From Sorex araneus (taxonomy: Eukaryota; Chordata; Mammalia; Eulipotyphla; Soricidae): a stretch of DNA of 64,000 nt. How positions within the stretch are numbered: position 1 is the first letter of the stretch; the number at the start of each line of letters is the position of its first letter. The stretch lies in assembly GCF_027595985.1 (NCBI RefSeq), contig NC_073307.1:12344432-12408431 (forward strand), written 5' to 3'. A program made the translations under genes and the position numbers. The notes under the pieces are model-generated. The model saw nothing but the letters and a program-made list of their open reading frames with translations. It had not been told where the DNA came from and searched no databases. Positions 53,758 through 64,000 of this stretch are shown piece after piece.

Positions 53758-53955
53758 TGGGGCTGGGAGGTAGATCAGAAGCCAGGGCACATGCAAAAGG
53801 CCCAGAGGTCACCACCCCCAGTGACCCTGGGGACCCCCAGCAGCCCAGGACCTGGGCATTGAATCTTCGGCATGGTTGGCTTAATATTGCTGGGAATAGC
53901 TCCCGGGTCCCCTGAGCACTGTTTGGGAGCACCTCTCCAAAAAAAAAAAACCTAT
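53758..53955 (+). mobile_element. Degenerate SINE with A tail
   Basis: ggggctgggaggtagatcag, agctcccgggtcccctgagc and a poly-A run: forward, old. Confidence 0.6.
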
Positions 53956-54671
53956 GGTTTAATTCTTTAAAAATCGGCTTCCCTCTTTGTTGCCTCCATA
54001 CACACCCTTCTACAAAGCAGTTGCTTCAGGGATATAAAATCCAACATCTTGTGAGTCTGAGTGGGAGGAAACTTTGGACTTGGCAAATCAGAAGTTTGCA
54101 TATCAGGGAAAGTCATGTGCCAGTGAAGGCGGCATTTTTGGTGTCTGATGGCCCCGCTGTCCTCCAGGTCCACCTCAGCTAGCCTGGGAGTTTGCTAACC
54201 CCTGCTGCTCTCTGCAGACTCTCAGCTCGTCTAACAGTGCAGTCAGGAATAGGAAAACACCGAGTTTCTCAGGCAAGTCTGAAAGTCACTGGCTGTGTAG
54301 GACAATGGGACGCAGCCCTTTGGCTCAGCCCATGGTGTCTCTGCTGTATTATTCAAGGTGACATGTTTGGGCAGATAGTCTTGGGGTGGAGAATTGGGAG
54401 AATATCTGTTAAAAATCAGGTTGGTGATGATCTCTTGTTTGTGAGCTGGTAAAAGATATTTATGAACCATCTGCTTCTCTAGTTTCTGCATTTTCTAGTG
54501 TAGTAGATGCTATTTTTATTATAATTGGTGTTCCCCCCCCCGAAAAAACTACTCATAACCAGCTTAAGATTTTAAAGAATTCCATTAAGTCTATGTTTTG
54601 GGTTGGACAAATGTGGAGAAAGAACAGTCTATCATTTCTGTTCAGATTATTTCTGTTTAAGAAGTGTCTGC

Positions 54672-54845
54672 ATGGGGCTGGAGAGATAGGACAGGGATAA
54701 GGTGCTTGCCTTGCATGTGCCTGAAAATAGTTGAATCCCCGGCCCACATCTGGCCCCTCAAACCCCACCAGGACAGTTTCCCGAGTGCAGAGCCAGGAGT
54801 AGACCCTGAGCATGTCCAGATGTAACCCCTCCCCCCAAAAAAGAG
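54672..54845 (+). mobile_element. Short-form SINE
   Basis: tggggctggagagataggac to gatgtaacccctccccccaa and A tail. Confidence 0.85.
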
Positions 54846-54939
54846 GCTACTTATACAGCAACGTGGGAGCAATATTTATCCACTAGCTTTAAAAAAAATC
54901 AGACTTTTATCCATCAATGGGTAAAAAGTATGCACTTTT

Positions 54940-55142
54940 GAGAATGCAAGACAAGTTTAGTTTTAATAAATTTTAACTTATTTTGTTTTGACAAGACTGG
55001 GAATATGAACCTCTGGCCAATTTTATAAAAGGACTAATCCGGCAGTAACCTTTATACTGGGTGAGGAGAGACAGACAGTTCTGTTGCAGTATAGATTCTT
55101 CCATCCAATTTGTGCCAAGGACGGAGAGGCAGGAGTTAACAT
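54940..55142 (-). other. FABP2: FABP2 3' UTR (extent inferred)
   Basis: From the stop codon down to an ATTAAA on the minus strand (plus tttaat, 54962-54967). The stop codon itself overlaps an AATAAA (55147-55142), which is too early to be the functional signal. Confidence 0.45.
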
Positions 55143-55193
55143 TTATTCCTTCTTGAAGAACCTCTTGGCCTCCACACCCTCGTAGGTGTAAGT
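55143..55193 (-). CDS. FABP2: FABP2 exon 4
   Basis: TYTYEGVEAKRFFKKE and TAA at 55145-55143; acceptor ctttcag. Confidence 0.96.
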   Translation of the reverse strand, partial: TYTYEGVEAKRFFKKE

Positions 55194-55393
55194 CTGAAAG
55201 GGTTCAACACACATGGAAGAATTTGTCATTAAAAGTGAAGGTGAAATTAAGAAAACGGTTCATAGTGCTGTAGCTTTGAAACGAGCTCATGGTATTTTTC
55301 CCCCTCTCATCTTTGGCAATGGATACAGAGTGAAGGCGTTGTGGTTTGGGCTCCTCTGACATGCTCAGTTCACCTCAGCACGAATGTGTGTGT

Positions 55394-55435
<42 letters not shown>

Positions 55436-58190
55436 TTGGGAAGTAGCCAGCATCATTCCACAACTCACCTGGACCATCTCATCACCGACCACTTCGCGGA
55501 CGGCATTCAGCTCCTTTCCATTGTCTACCCGGGTGAATTTTCCAACCAGCTTGCTTCCCTCCATGTTCCAGGTCCCCTGTATAAAAATGAAATGAAGGTT
55601 ACAGTCCAAGAGCATTGTTTTCAGGGCCTTACCCCAGTCAGGCATTGTCTGCGTTTGCTTCCAGAACGGTATTGTCACTGGTCAGAGAAACTGAGGCATG
55701 CATGGGCATCCGGGGAAAGCCACAGAGCCCGGACCCCGCCCAGGGCATCTCACGCCACACTCCGCTGCTGACCGTTTCCGGTGTCCTGCCCAGTCCTTGG
55801 CAAATGTTGACTTTGGATTGAAACGTTTTGTGCATTTGTTCCGGGGCCACACCCTGTGGTGCTCAGGGCTTACTCCCAGCTCCGCACTCAGATCCCTCCC
55901 TGGCCCTGCTCACAGCGCCGATGCAGGGGCCCTCACTGGACCCAGATCAATGAACCTTACCTGCTGTTACTCTCTTTCCAGCCCCGGCACTGAAGTTTCA
56001 GGCAAAAAAATCAAGGCTGCTCCTCGCTAAACTCTAATGTAAAAAAAGACTGTCCTAGGTGTAGCCCTGGTTCCGATGACGTTCATAGGCGTTCAACCCT
56101 GTACCTGCTTTCTCTAGATATAATTCTAGTTAAAGGCTGGTCATGACTGAAAAAATATTCAAAAGTTTGGATGTCATTGCAAATATATGTGTTTTAATTA
56201 GAAACTCCCTGGGGCCAGGGCTGGAGAGTCACTTCATGGAAGGAGCACTTGCTCTGTATGCCAAAGCCCCGTCACCCACCCCAGCGCCTAAGCACCACCA
56301 GGGGGCCCCCAAGCACCGTGGGCTGTGGCCCCCAAACCAAAAAAGCAAAAACATTCTTGGGCCAAAAAAGCTTTTGGAAAATTGTTTGAAAAAAATAACG
56401 ACTCCCTAAAATGTTATACCTTCAACGTTAAGAAAAGTATCCCAAGGAACTATAGTGTCTCATGAGACAATTCTGTTCGGCCACTCCTTCGCCGAGCTAT
56501 TCCTTTAAAATTTCAGTAGCCAAACTAATGAAGACATTTGCTATGAAATGCCTGTGACGTTTCAATTACACGATGCTCAAGGATTTTGTTGCTCTCTGGT
56601 GTATGAATTTGAAAACAGTAGGTCTTCAATTTCTGTATGAATAGGGCGACAGTCTGTCTTTTCTAGAGTTGTCTTGGAGCCACATGTGTGGTGCTGCAGA
56701 TCACCCCCTATGATGCCATGGATTGAACCCAGAAACATCACACGTGCAAAACAAGTTCTCTACCTCTTGGCCCCTACTCAGTCATTTTAAAGCATGCTTT
56801 TCTAATTTTTGTTCAAATCAGTCTTTACACATGGATATGAAAATAAAAGCTTATTTAAGACCGCCATTATATGCAGGGTGTTGGAAGGAAAAGCTCTGTC
56901 AACTGTCTCAATCCATGGAGGGCATTCACACACATTCGACCACCCACTGACACAAAGCAGAGATTATTTTAGGAGAGGATATCAAACTCAAGAAGGCACT
57001 GCTCATAAAAAAAAAAAGTTTCTTACACTGAGTTCAGTCCCATCTGCTAGGCTGTAATTAAAGTTGACACCAAGTTCAAAAGCAAGTTCGATGGTTCGAA
57101 AAGTACTTGATTCTTTGATTGTGAATTTATTTCCGTCTTGTGAGATTGTCAGTTTCAAATTGTCATGAGCTGCAAGTTTCCTCTTGACCATGTTAATACC
57201 TGCAAAGGGAAACGGTTGCATGAAATAGTCAAAACACCACGAGAGATGCCCCCTTCCATCCCCACAACTTCTGTGTCTTTATTTATTTCAATTTTGAGGG
57301 TGGGAAGAAGCATTGCCTTGGCATAAGAACATCAGATTCTTAATGTGAAAAAATGATTCAACTCTACCAGACCAAGAACATGGATCCAAATGATGTCCCC
57401 TGAGAATGATAAACATTGACTGGGACACGGAATCCTAGATTCTTAGACTGGAACAGTCAAATCAAATCATCCACCTTTTCTGCTTGATTGTTAACTAAAT
57501 TAGTTCTAGAAATGCCAAATGAAGGATTAAGAACATTCATTTCTTCACACAGGAAAAAAGCTGGGCCAGAGCGATAGCACTGCAGGTAGGGTATATGCTT
57601 TGCATGCAGCTGATGGGTTTGATCCCCAGCACCTCATATGATCCTCTGAGCCCCGCCAGGAGTGATCCCTGAACACTCCTCTCCCCCCCCCCCCACACAC
57701 ACACACAAAGAAAAGGATCAGGCCCTGTGTGTGGTGTTTGAGATGGGAGGATGCAGTGTGGAGATCAAGCTTAGAGACTCACATACTCTTCATCATCTCC
57801 CACTTGATCCACTCCTCTACTGCACCCCCTTTTTGTGAACGCACCTTGAATTTCGCTTATTTAATCCCACCCTTTCCTTTCCATCACGGATTTAAAATTT
57901 TTGAACTCTAATTCCCTTAGGTTTCTATGCCAGTCCCGACGACCCCAGCCAATGAGATTATTAGCAGATAGTCATCGGATTCATTCCTGTACAGATATGT
58001 ACGTTTTCTAAATTTCAATTTGGATTCCTTAATTGCAGTGCATTTGTGTGGCGCCCATCAAAACTCCATAGAATCGTGGTGTTCCCTCCGCCCCGCCCCG
58101 CCTCTGAAGATCCCGGCCCTTACCCATTTTTTCCATGAACTTCTCATAGTTCTCACTGCGGTCCACCTTCCAAGAACCGTTCAGCGCCAT
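55143..58190 (-). CDS. FABP2: FABP2, intestinal fatty acid-binding protein (4 exons, complete)
   Basis: Exons 58190-58124, 57199-57027, 55576-55469 and 55193-55143 total 399 bases and encode 132 residues, exactly the family length, with the standard FABP exon layout (phases 1, 0, 0). It is a cytosolic beta-barrel carrier of long-chain fatty acids in enterocytes. Visible marks: start MALNGSWKVDRSENYEKFME, the helix-turn-helix lid KFMEKMGINMVKRKLA, KLTISQDGNKFTIK, the FELGVNFNYSLADGTEL stretch, GTWNMEGSKLVGKFTRVDNG, and the C-terminal TYTYEGVEAKRFFKKE with its ligand-contacting Tyr and Arg. Residue 55 (54 without Met) is Thr. All donors and acceptors are GT/AG and no frame break is seen. FABP paralogues are excluded by the GINMVKRKLAAHDNLK stretch and by synteny with C4orf3 and USP53. 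Confidence 0.97.
55386..55433. repeat. FABP2: (GT)n in FABP2 intron 3
   Basis: Nearly pure GT/CA dinucleotides. On the FABP2 sense strand it is a CA repeat just downstream of the exon 3 donor. Confidence 0.96.
55469..55576 (-). CDS. FABP2: FABP2 exon 3
   Basis: 36 codons, GTWNMEGSKLVGKF to GDEMVQ, acceptor ttatacag and donor gtgagt. A CA-repeat begins about 35 bases past the donor on the sense strand. Confidence 0.96.
55835..55987 (-). mobile_element. Diverged short-form SINE in FABP2 intron 2
   Basis: ccggggccacaccctgtggt, gcttactcccagctccgcac and tactctctttccagccccgg. Reverse of the plus strand, so in FABP2 sense orientation. Confidence 0.75.
56205..56780. mobile_element. Two SINE pieces in FABP2 intron 2
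   Basis: 56205-56350, forward (agggctggagagtcacttca; tgggctgtggcccccaaacc, A-rich end) and 56680-56780, reverse (cttggagccacatgtgtggt; ctacctcttggcccc). Confidence 0.55.
57027..57199 (-). CDS. FABP2: FABP2 exon 2
   Basis: 173 bases, the usual size for this exon in FABP genes. Acceptor tttgcag, donor AGT/GTAAGA. Ends DGTELS. The Thr55 codon ACT is at 57104-57102. Confidence 0.96.
57560..57715 (+). mobile_element. Short-form SINE in FABP2 intron 1
   Basis: tgggccagagcgatagcact, gatccccagcacctcatatg and gagccccgccaggagtgatc, followed by a C-rich and CA-rich tail. Confidence 0.85.
58124..58190 (-). CDS. FABP2: FABP2 exon 1
   Basis: ATG at 58190-58188 preceded by gaagacc; 22 codons plus one base, donor GTAAGG. 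An in-frame upstream stretch has no ATG. Confidence 0.96.
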
Positions 58191-58214
58191 GGTCTTCAGT
58201 TGAGTCAGCCCCAC

Positions 58215-58310
58215 TGCAGCCTGAGGCTCGGACCTGACCGGAGAGAATTTATTCCAGCTCTTATCTTAGCATCTGTGTTAGACTCCATGATGTGGAAGTT
58301 TAAAGTTCAA
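58215..58310 (-). promoter_or_regulatory. FABP2: FABP2 proximal promoter
   Basis: Minus strand: AATAAATT as a TATA-like box (58253-58246), a GATA site TAAGATAAG (58268-58260) directly upstream, and a DR1-like HNF4 candidate (plus aagtttaaagttca, 58296-58309). TATA, GATA and HNF4 control is known for enterocyte FABP genes. Site function here is inferred. Confidence 0.55.
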
Positions 58311-58319
58311 GAGATCATC

Positions 58320-59400
58320 TAACCCTCCTGACGCCCCTTGGGTGTCGTTTCTCTTTCTACAAATTCCATAGCTCCTCACCTGAAGCACGAGGAAATGAAA
58401 ATATGGTGAAAAACTGCTCTGTCTTAACCGTGCTCTGGGGAAACGTGTATTTCAAGCAGGTGAATGCATGCACCCTAAGTTTGGCCTTGCTTCTTGGGGG
58501 TTCAAAGGGCACTCGGCGCTGGCGGCACTCAGTTAGTGTGGCTATCACACAACATCTGGAACTGCAGCCTCTCCCTCTTTTACAATCCTAATCACCTCAT
58601 AAGATTTTGTGACCAGATGAGGCTGGGAAGCCAAACGCAATATGCTATTGAGGCTGAAGTTTAGTGATTTCCCCCACCCTACTGTGTTTGTGTTTGTGGG
58701 GGCGGGCAGAAGTTTGGACGGATCCCCTCACACCCAGCGTGCCGAGGGTGATACAGGGCCTGTGTCGGGGCTGTCCCAGTCTTGACTGGTCCTCAGTGAT
58801 GACAGAGAAATCGCAAGGGGCAGGAATGTGGCTGAGGGACAGGAAAACTCAATGGCAAGGAAAACTCCTAAGAAGAAGAATCCACAGAAGAATGGCACAG
58901 ACTCTGCGTGCAGGGTGCCAGGGCTTGGGTTTCCCATGCTGCAGGGACGCTGAGCGCGGCCAGGGTGAGTCCCGAGCATATTTAGGTGCGGCCCCCTCCA
59001 GAGGTGCTTGAGGTGTGGCAAAGAGCAGGAAAGGGAAAAGGAGAGGGATCTCCCCTTCTCTCGCTCCCGTCCCCCGCTGCAGGCCTCCAGCCCAGGGCCT
59101 GAGCCCGTGGAGGCAGCTGAAGTATGACGTGCAACAATTCCGAGGCCTGGGAGTTGCTAAGAAGAGAGTCTTCTTGCAAGGGAACATGAGCAGCAAACCT
59201 TGGTAGCCAAAATTCAGAGGGGAAGCGACAGACCCTGTCTACTCTTCTCCCCCAGGCTCAGGGGAATTGCACAGCTGCCAAGTTGAAGCAGGAAGTGAGA
59301 GAATAGGACCAGATGTTTTATTTTGATTGTATCTGTTCAGCACATTTTTCTCAAACAATACAAGGTCTATTATTATTATTGTTACCATTATTATTATTAA
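58320..59400. other. FABP2 upstream region
   Basis: No gene or clear repeat. A short (TTA)n-type run lies at 59369-59399. Confidence 0.55.
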
Positions 59401-59403
59401 ATC

Positions 59404-59560
59404 CTGGGCTGGAGAGATGGCCCAGTGGGCTGAGTGACGCTGTGCATCACCAGAGGCCCAGGTTCAGGCCCTGGAGCCCCAGAGTCCCTGAGCACCACCA
59501 GGAGTCACCCACGAGCACTGTGCTGGGAGTAGCGCAGGAGTGTCCCCATGGGTCATCCAA
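59404..59560 (+). mobile_element. Diverged SINE
   Basis: tgggctggagagatggccca, ctgagcaccaccaggagtca and gagcactgtgctgggagtag, forward. Confidence 0.7.
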
Positions 59561-59864
59561 AAAGGACCCTGGCACTTACATGGGGGCGGGTTGGAGAGAG
59601 AAGAGGAGGATTGTAATTGGAAGGGTGCAGGCCCTTCCATGCGTGCTGCGCTGACCCCGGCTCCACCCGGAGCTCCAGACAAAGATGCAGTGAGGCCGAC
59701 TCGCAGGCCAGTGCTCTGTCTCCTGCCCTGCTCACAGTGGGAGATCCGGCTCGCTGAGGCCCGGGAAGGTGGATGTGTTGCTCGTGCCTGTGCCGGGAGC
59801 CCTGAGCGCTGGTGTGCGACTCTCGGTGCCCGATCCCAGGCCCAGCTGCTCTGGGGCAGCGCCA

Positions 59865-59908
59865 GGCAGTGGACACGGCTCACACAGGCAGTGGACACGG
59901 CTCACACA
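59865..59908. repeat. 22-bp tandem duplication
   Basis: Two exact adjacent copies of a unit starting ggcagtggacacggctcaca at 59865 and 59887. Confidence 0.9.
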
Positions 59909-60224
59909 GGCCCTGCGTGCACCCCGACGTCTTACCTTTCTCAGGTGAGGCCCAAGGACGAGCAGAACCAAGGAAGGGTGCCGTGCCCGTCCCCAGCTCC
60001 CCGCTTCATCTTTCTGTGGCTTCAGCTCCATCCGCGTGGACGCTGGCTGCTCTCTAAAGCTGCTCTGTGTGTGTGTGGGGGGGGTTGGGGGGTGCACTTT
60101 TCCTGAATGTGACGCCTTTGAATGACAGCAGTTAAGCTCGGACCAAGCAGGGAAATAACTGCAGCCAGACCTGATGGAGGCCTGCGCCACGTTTCAGACA
60201 TGTCTCAGAGGGATAGCTGTAAAT

Positions 60225-60400
60225 GTTTATTTGTTTGGGAGCTACACCCAGCAGTGCTCAGTGCCAACTCCTGCCTCTGCACCGCAGCCTCTTCGGGCAG
60301 GTTGGGGGGATTATATCAGGGGATTATACAGGGAATTGAACCGAGGTTGGCTGCATGCAAGGCAAGCACCTTAACTGCTGTACTATCTCTTGGGCTCTAG
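60225..60400 (-). mobile_element. Diverged short-form SINE
   Basis: tgtttgggagctacacccag to ctgctgtactatctcttggg, reverse. Confidence 0.8.
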
Positions 60401-60445
60401 CATTGGTTTCTAATGTGATAAATTTTCATCGTGCCTAGTTATTAA

Positions 60446-60695
60446 TTGGACTAGAGCAATAGTGCAGCGGGTAGGGCATTTGCCTTGCATGCAGCCAAGC
60501 CGGGTTCGATTCCTCCATCCTCCATCCCTCTTGGAGAGCCCGGCAACCTACTGAGGTATCTCACCTGCATGGCAGAGCCTGGCAAGCTCCCCGTGGCATA
60601 TTTGACATGCCAAAAACAGTAACAAGTCTCACAATGGAGACATTACTGGTGCCCACTTGAGCAAATTGATGACAGTGATACAGTGATACAGTTAT
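60446..60695 (+). mobile_element. Long-form SINE
   Basis: ggactagagcaatagtgcag through ccaaaaacagtaacaagtct to gatgacagtgatacagtgat, with a short ccatcctccatcc duplication in the B-box region. Confidence 0.93.
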
Positions 60696-60699
60696 TAAT

Positions 60700-60970
60700 C
60701 ACCATCTGCATACACTACATTTTAGCAACCCCATTAAACCAATGATATCCTTCACCCCTCGCCACCAGTCACTCATGGTCACCACGAATTTGGTTTTGAA
60801 GTCTAAGAGTTTTTCTCTGATCTAGAGCATTTATTTGTTAGGGTTCTCTACATAGCACGTGTGGGCAAAACCATATGGTGTCTTTCTTTCTGCATCTGAG
60901 CTCACTAAACGTCATTCCGTCTAGGTCCACCTGGGCTGAAGCTAATAGCAGGATTTTTTCCCCTCTGCTG
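60700..60970 (-). mobile_element. Ancient L1 fragment
   Basis: accatatggtgtctttcttt and gcatctgagctcactaaacg followed by tccgtctaggtccacct correspond to the antisense of an ancient L1 3' end. Confidence 0.6.
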
Positions 60971-61307
60971 TGGCTGCGAGTCACCCCCATGTCCCGGGCC
61001 CACCCCTGCTTCCTTCTGGGTTCTGCTCGAACACCCAGAATTAGGAGAGCAGAACTGCACGGAGCCTTACACTTTGGAGGAGTCTGCGTGCTGCCTCCCA
61101 GAGTGAGCCTCGGGTCCGAGTTCTGTGGGCTGTGGAAAGCGCGCCCCTTTGCTCTGTGCGTTCACCGATGCCCGGGCTTATCACTGGGGACCCCCAAGGA
61201 GCAGTTTCCAGGGATCACAGGGGCTCCGACTCGTCTACCCTATTGGCTTACTCCGTACCAGGAAGGAAAGCTGTTCTGGATTTTTTTCCCTTTGAGTTGC
61301 TGTATTT

Positions 61308-61440
61308 AGTTTTGGGGGTCAGATCCTGCAGTGCTCAGGGTGCCTCCTGGCTACATGCTCAGGGCTCACTCCCGGGGTGCTGGGGAGACCCCTCAGTGCC
61401 GGGGAACAAACCTGTGACACAAAGCATGTTCTCCAGCCCT
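61308..61440 (-). mobile_element. Diverged SINE
   Basis: tttgggggtcagatcctgca then ctacatgctcagggctcact: reverse short form. Confidence 0.65.
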
Positions 61441-61471
61441 TTGAACTGTCTCCCTACCTCCGGCGTGCTTT

Positions 61472-61643
61472 TTTTTTTTTTCCTTTTGGGTCACACCCGG
61501 CGATGCACAGGGGTTACTGCTGGCTCTGCACTCAGGAATTACCCTGGCAGTGCTCAGGGGACCCTATGGGATGCTGGGAATTGAATCTGGGTTGGCCGCA
61601 TGCTAGGCAAACGCCCTGCCCGCTATACTACCGCTCCAGCCAT
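61472..61643 (-). mobile_element. Short-form SINE
   Basis: tttttccttttgggtcacac to ctatactaccgctccagcca, reverse, little diverged. Confidence 0.93.
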
Positions 61644-62221
61644 GGCGTGCTTTTCAAAATGCCATTTCTGGGAAAGCGCAATCGGGCCACTGCCAATCAC
61701 CCGGGGTCCTCACATCCTGCTCCAGCTCTCTGGGCCTATGCCAGAACTGGCCAGCAAACCCAAGGCTCGGGGCTCTGAGCTGGATACACCCCCAGCCTCT
61801 GGATCCTGCTTTTCACGCACAGGAAGTTCCTCTTTTTTTTCTGAGTGAGAGGTGGAAGGCACCAGGGAAGAGCTGAGGGTGACGGCCAATCCCTACCGGG
61901 ACCAGAGGAACGAGGGTGCCCGCTGCGCCTCCTCAGGCTCCAAGTGAAGCTGGAGATGACAATTGCTCAGCAGGAATGCTACGGGCTGTAGACACTCACT
62001 GACGACCCCCGGCCACTTGCTCCTACCCCATGCCACTGTGCACCGAGGGGCCAGGGTCCCTCAGCTCCCACCTTTCCATTGTCATCTGGTCCAGTGCTCC
62101 GGGTGAGGAAGGCCTGCCTCGTGCCCTGTTCTCTCAGACACGGGCCAAAAGGAAATGGGTTTGGACCGTTTCCGGCCCCCCCCCCATGGCCACAGCCAGA
62201 CTGTGCTGTGCCTACATCTAG

Positions 62222-62372
62222 GGGTAAAGGACAGTGTTGGGCCTCACTTAGCAGTGCTCAGGGCCGACTCCCGGTTCTGTGCTCAGGGAGGATCCCTGGC
62301 ACGCTGGGTATTCGAGCCTGAGTCATTGGCATGCTGGGCAGCACCATGACCCCTGGACTGTCTCTCCTGCTC
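62222..62372 (-). mobile_element. Diverged SINE
   Basis: gttgggcctcacttagcagt, ccgactcccggttctgtgct and ccctggactgtctctcctgc: reverse, old. Confidence 0.55.
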
Positions 62373-64000
62373 GAGAGATGTTTCCTTCGAAGCCATCTCC
62401 ACGTGGCTGTGATTGCTTCCAGCTCAAACTCATCGTCCTTATCTCCTGCCCGTGCCATCAGCTCGGCTATCGGTCATCCGTCGCTGAAAGTCTCACTATC
62501 TGTCCTGCCATCGTTCCCGGTGACCTCAGAGTCCCTGGAGATAAGCCTGGCTCGGGGCCGGCCGCCGCCCGCTGCTCTGCCCTTTCCGTCCACCTCACGC
62601 TCCCCCTGGGCAGGGCTGGGACCCGGGTCACTCTCGGGAGCGCCTGAGTCTTGGGGGTGGGGGGCTTGTTCCCTCCTGCACCCGTCATCTCCTCTGCGCC
62701 CAGGAGAATGTCAGGTGGTTGCCTCTGCTTTCTCCCACATTGGAAGCCCATCCGGGTTGATTTCTGTTCTCTGGCCTTATGTTAACCTCTCGTCGCCAGC
62801 AGATAAACAGCTTGGGCGTCAGTCCCCGAGCTGCCTGAACTACCGACAGCAGTGGGGGCCGTGTCGCAGCCCCCCACATCCCACCCCGCTGCCGTGGGTC
62901 TGCACGTCGCTGGGGAAGGGTGGCAGGCCTCTCCCTTGGCGGCCTATCACTCTCTCTGTTGCTCCTTTTCCCACTTCGGTCATTCCTCTCGGTCATTCAT
63001 CACAGGGTAGAGCTCCCTGTGCCGAACCACAGCCGCAGAACAAACGCCCGCGGTCTCGGCGAGGGGAAGGCAGGGCTTGGGCCGTGCTAAGGCTTTTGTG
63101 GTGCTGGGGACCCGGCCCGGGCCGTGTGCTCTGGCTCGGGAGCCTCCCAGCCCCGGCCCGTCAGAGGCGATGCAACAACGGACAGTTCACGCAGGTTTAG
63201 AAGCAGAGAAGGGAGGAAGAAGTTAAGGCCCGGGAGGTCGCTCCAGTGAGTGGAACACATACCTCGAACATGTCAGTCCTGGATCTGGTCTGGGTTTAGC
63301 TCTGCAGCCCCCACCTCCCCCCACACGCCCCAAGTACCTCTGGGCATATCCTGGGGGCCCCCGGCACCAGCTATCAGGCCAGCACCCCGTCGGGTCTGAA
63401 CCACTGGGCCAAGCTTGGCCGGAAGCAGCCCCGAGAACCCTAAGGGTATCCTGCCCCCTCCAAATTCCTAAACCCACTGACTGAACATACTACTGTCATG
63501 TTTATGAGTCCTTCGGTTTTAAGTGTATGTGTGTATGTAGAGACACATATACGTAAATCTTTTCATCCATCCATCCATCCATACGTGCACGCACATACTT
63601 CTTTGGAAACATGTAAGTATGTGTTTACAGCATGTGCTCTCTGTGTATGGATGCCCATGACACATGTGTGTACAGGTGGACATGCCTGTGCCTCCCATAG
63701 ATGTGTGTATATTCACATGCCTGTATAGGGGGACACGGGACAGCATGTACAAATACATATGTGCCAGCATGTGTTAGCACGTGCAGACCCTTAAAACTGA
63801 AGAACAGCACGTGACTTCCATCGTAAACATCTTTGACGCTGGTTTTTCCTTTCGAAGCTTTCACTGGCCCCACAGGGGCGGGAAGTGGCGGGCCCACGGG
63901 TGGAAGGTGCTCAGTGATTCTTCTGGGACTTGAAGCAGCAAGGCTGGGCAGAGGGGCACAGCTGCAGGCCCGCCCTGGGTGGGGAGCAGGTAAGTGGGGG
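62373..64000. other. Upstream intergenic DNA
   Basis: GC-rich and unrecognised to about 63220. A doubtful SINE piece lies at 63228-63400 (gtcgctccagtgagtggaac; caagtacctctgggcatatc). From 63520 to 63790 the sequence is a decayed GTAT/CATG-rich microsatellite with a short (CATC)n. Confidence 0.5.

Overview
This is a window of mammalian nuclear DNA, almost certainly from a shrew of the genus Sorex or a close relative. The organism call rests on dozens of copies of a tRNA-headed SINE (head like ggctggagcgatagcacagc) in two forms that I recognise as Sorex-type, and on a matching young L1 family. The gene order USP53 (+), C4orf3 (-), FABP2 (-) is the order I know from human 4q26. Sequence divergence and the SINE family exclude human and rodent.

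Layout. Positions 1-34192 hold the 3' part of USP53: thirteen coding exons with consistent phases, encoding about 1036 residues from inside the USP domain to the stop codon. The exons carrying the N-terminus and the catalytic-Cys box lie upstream of the window. USP53 3' UTR follows to about 35.9 kb. C4orf3 (another-regulin, a single-pass SERCA-inhibiting micropeptide) lies tail-to-tail with it: coding exon at 39108-39320 inside a CpG island at about 38.2-39.65 kb, and a probable 3' exon from 37766 down to about 36.5 kb. Positions 39.8-55.1 kb are intergenic and rich in repeats. FABP2 (intestinal fatty acid-binding protein, 132 residues, four exons) occupies 55143-58190 on the minus strand and looks intact, with a plausible TATA/GATA/HNF4 promoter. 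Positions 58.3-64 kb are FABP2 upstream DNA with more SINE and old LINE remains.

The three genes do not form one pathway. USP53 is a junction-associated USP-family protein linked to cholestasis and hearing, C4orf3 acts on SERCA in the endoplasmic reticulum, and FABP2 carries fatty acids in enterocytes.

The most unusual content is in the repeats. A roughly 571-bp composite unit (unknown segment, antisense SINE, spacer, sense SINE) occurs twice, 13 kb apart. One young L1 shows textbook 5' inversion with a 14-bp target-site duplication. Three tRNA-like units are strung together by GT microsatellites. Other cases are a tandem SINE triplet, a long SINE variant with an extra 85-bp block, and a recognisable Tigger/pogo transposase fossil inside USP53. 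At gene level, FABP2 encodes Thr at the residue of the human Ala54Thr polymorphism, and the C4orf3 stop codon lies across a possible splice donor. I found no evidence of a wholly new biological system.
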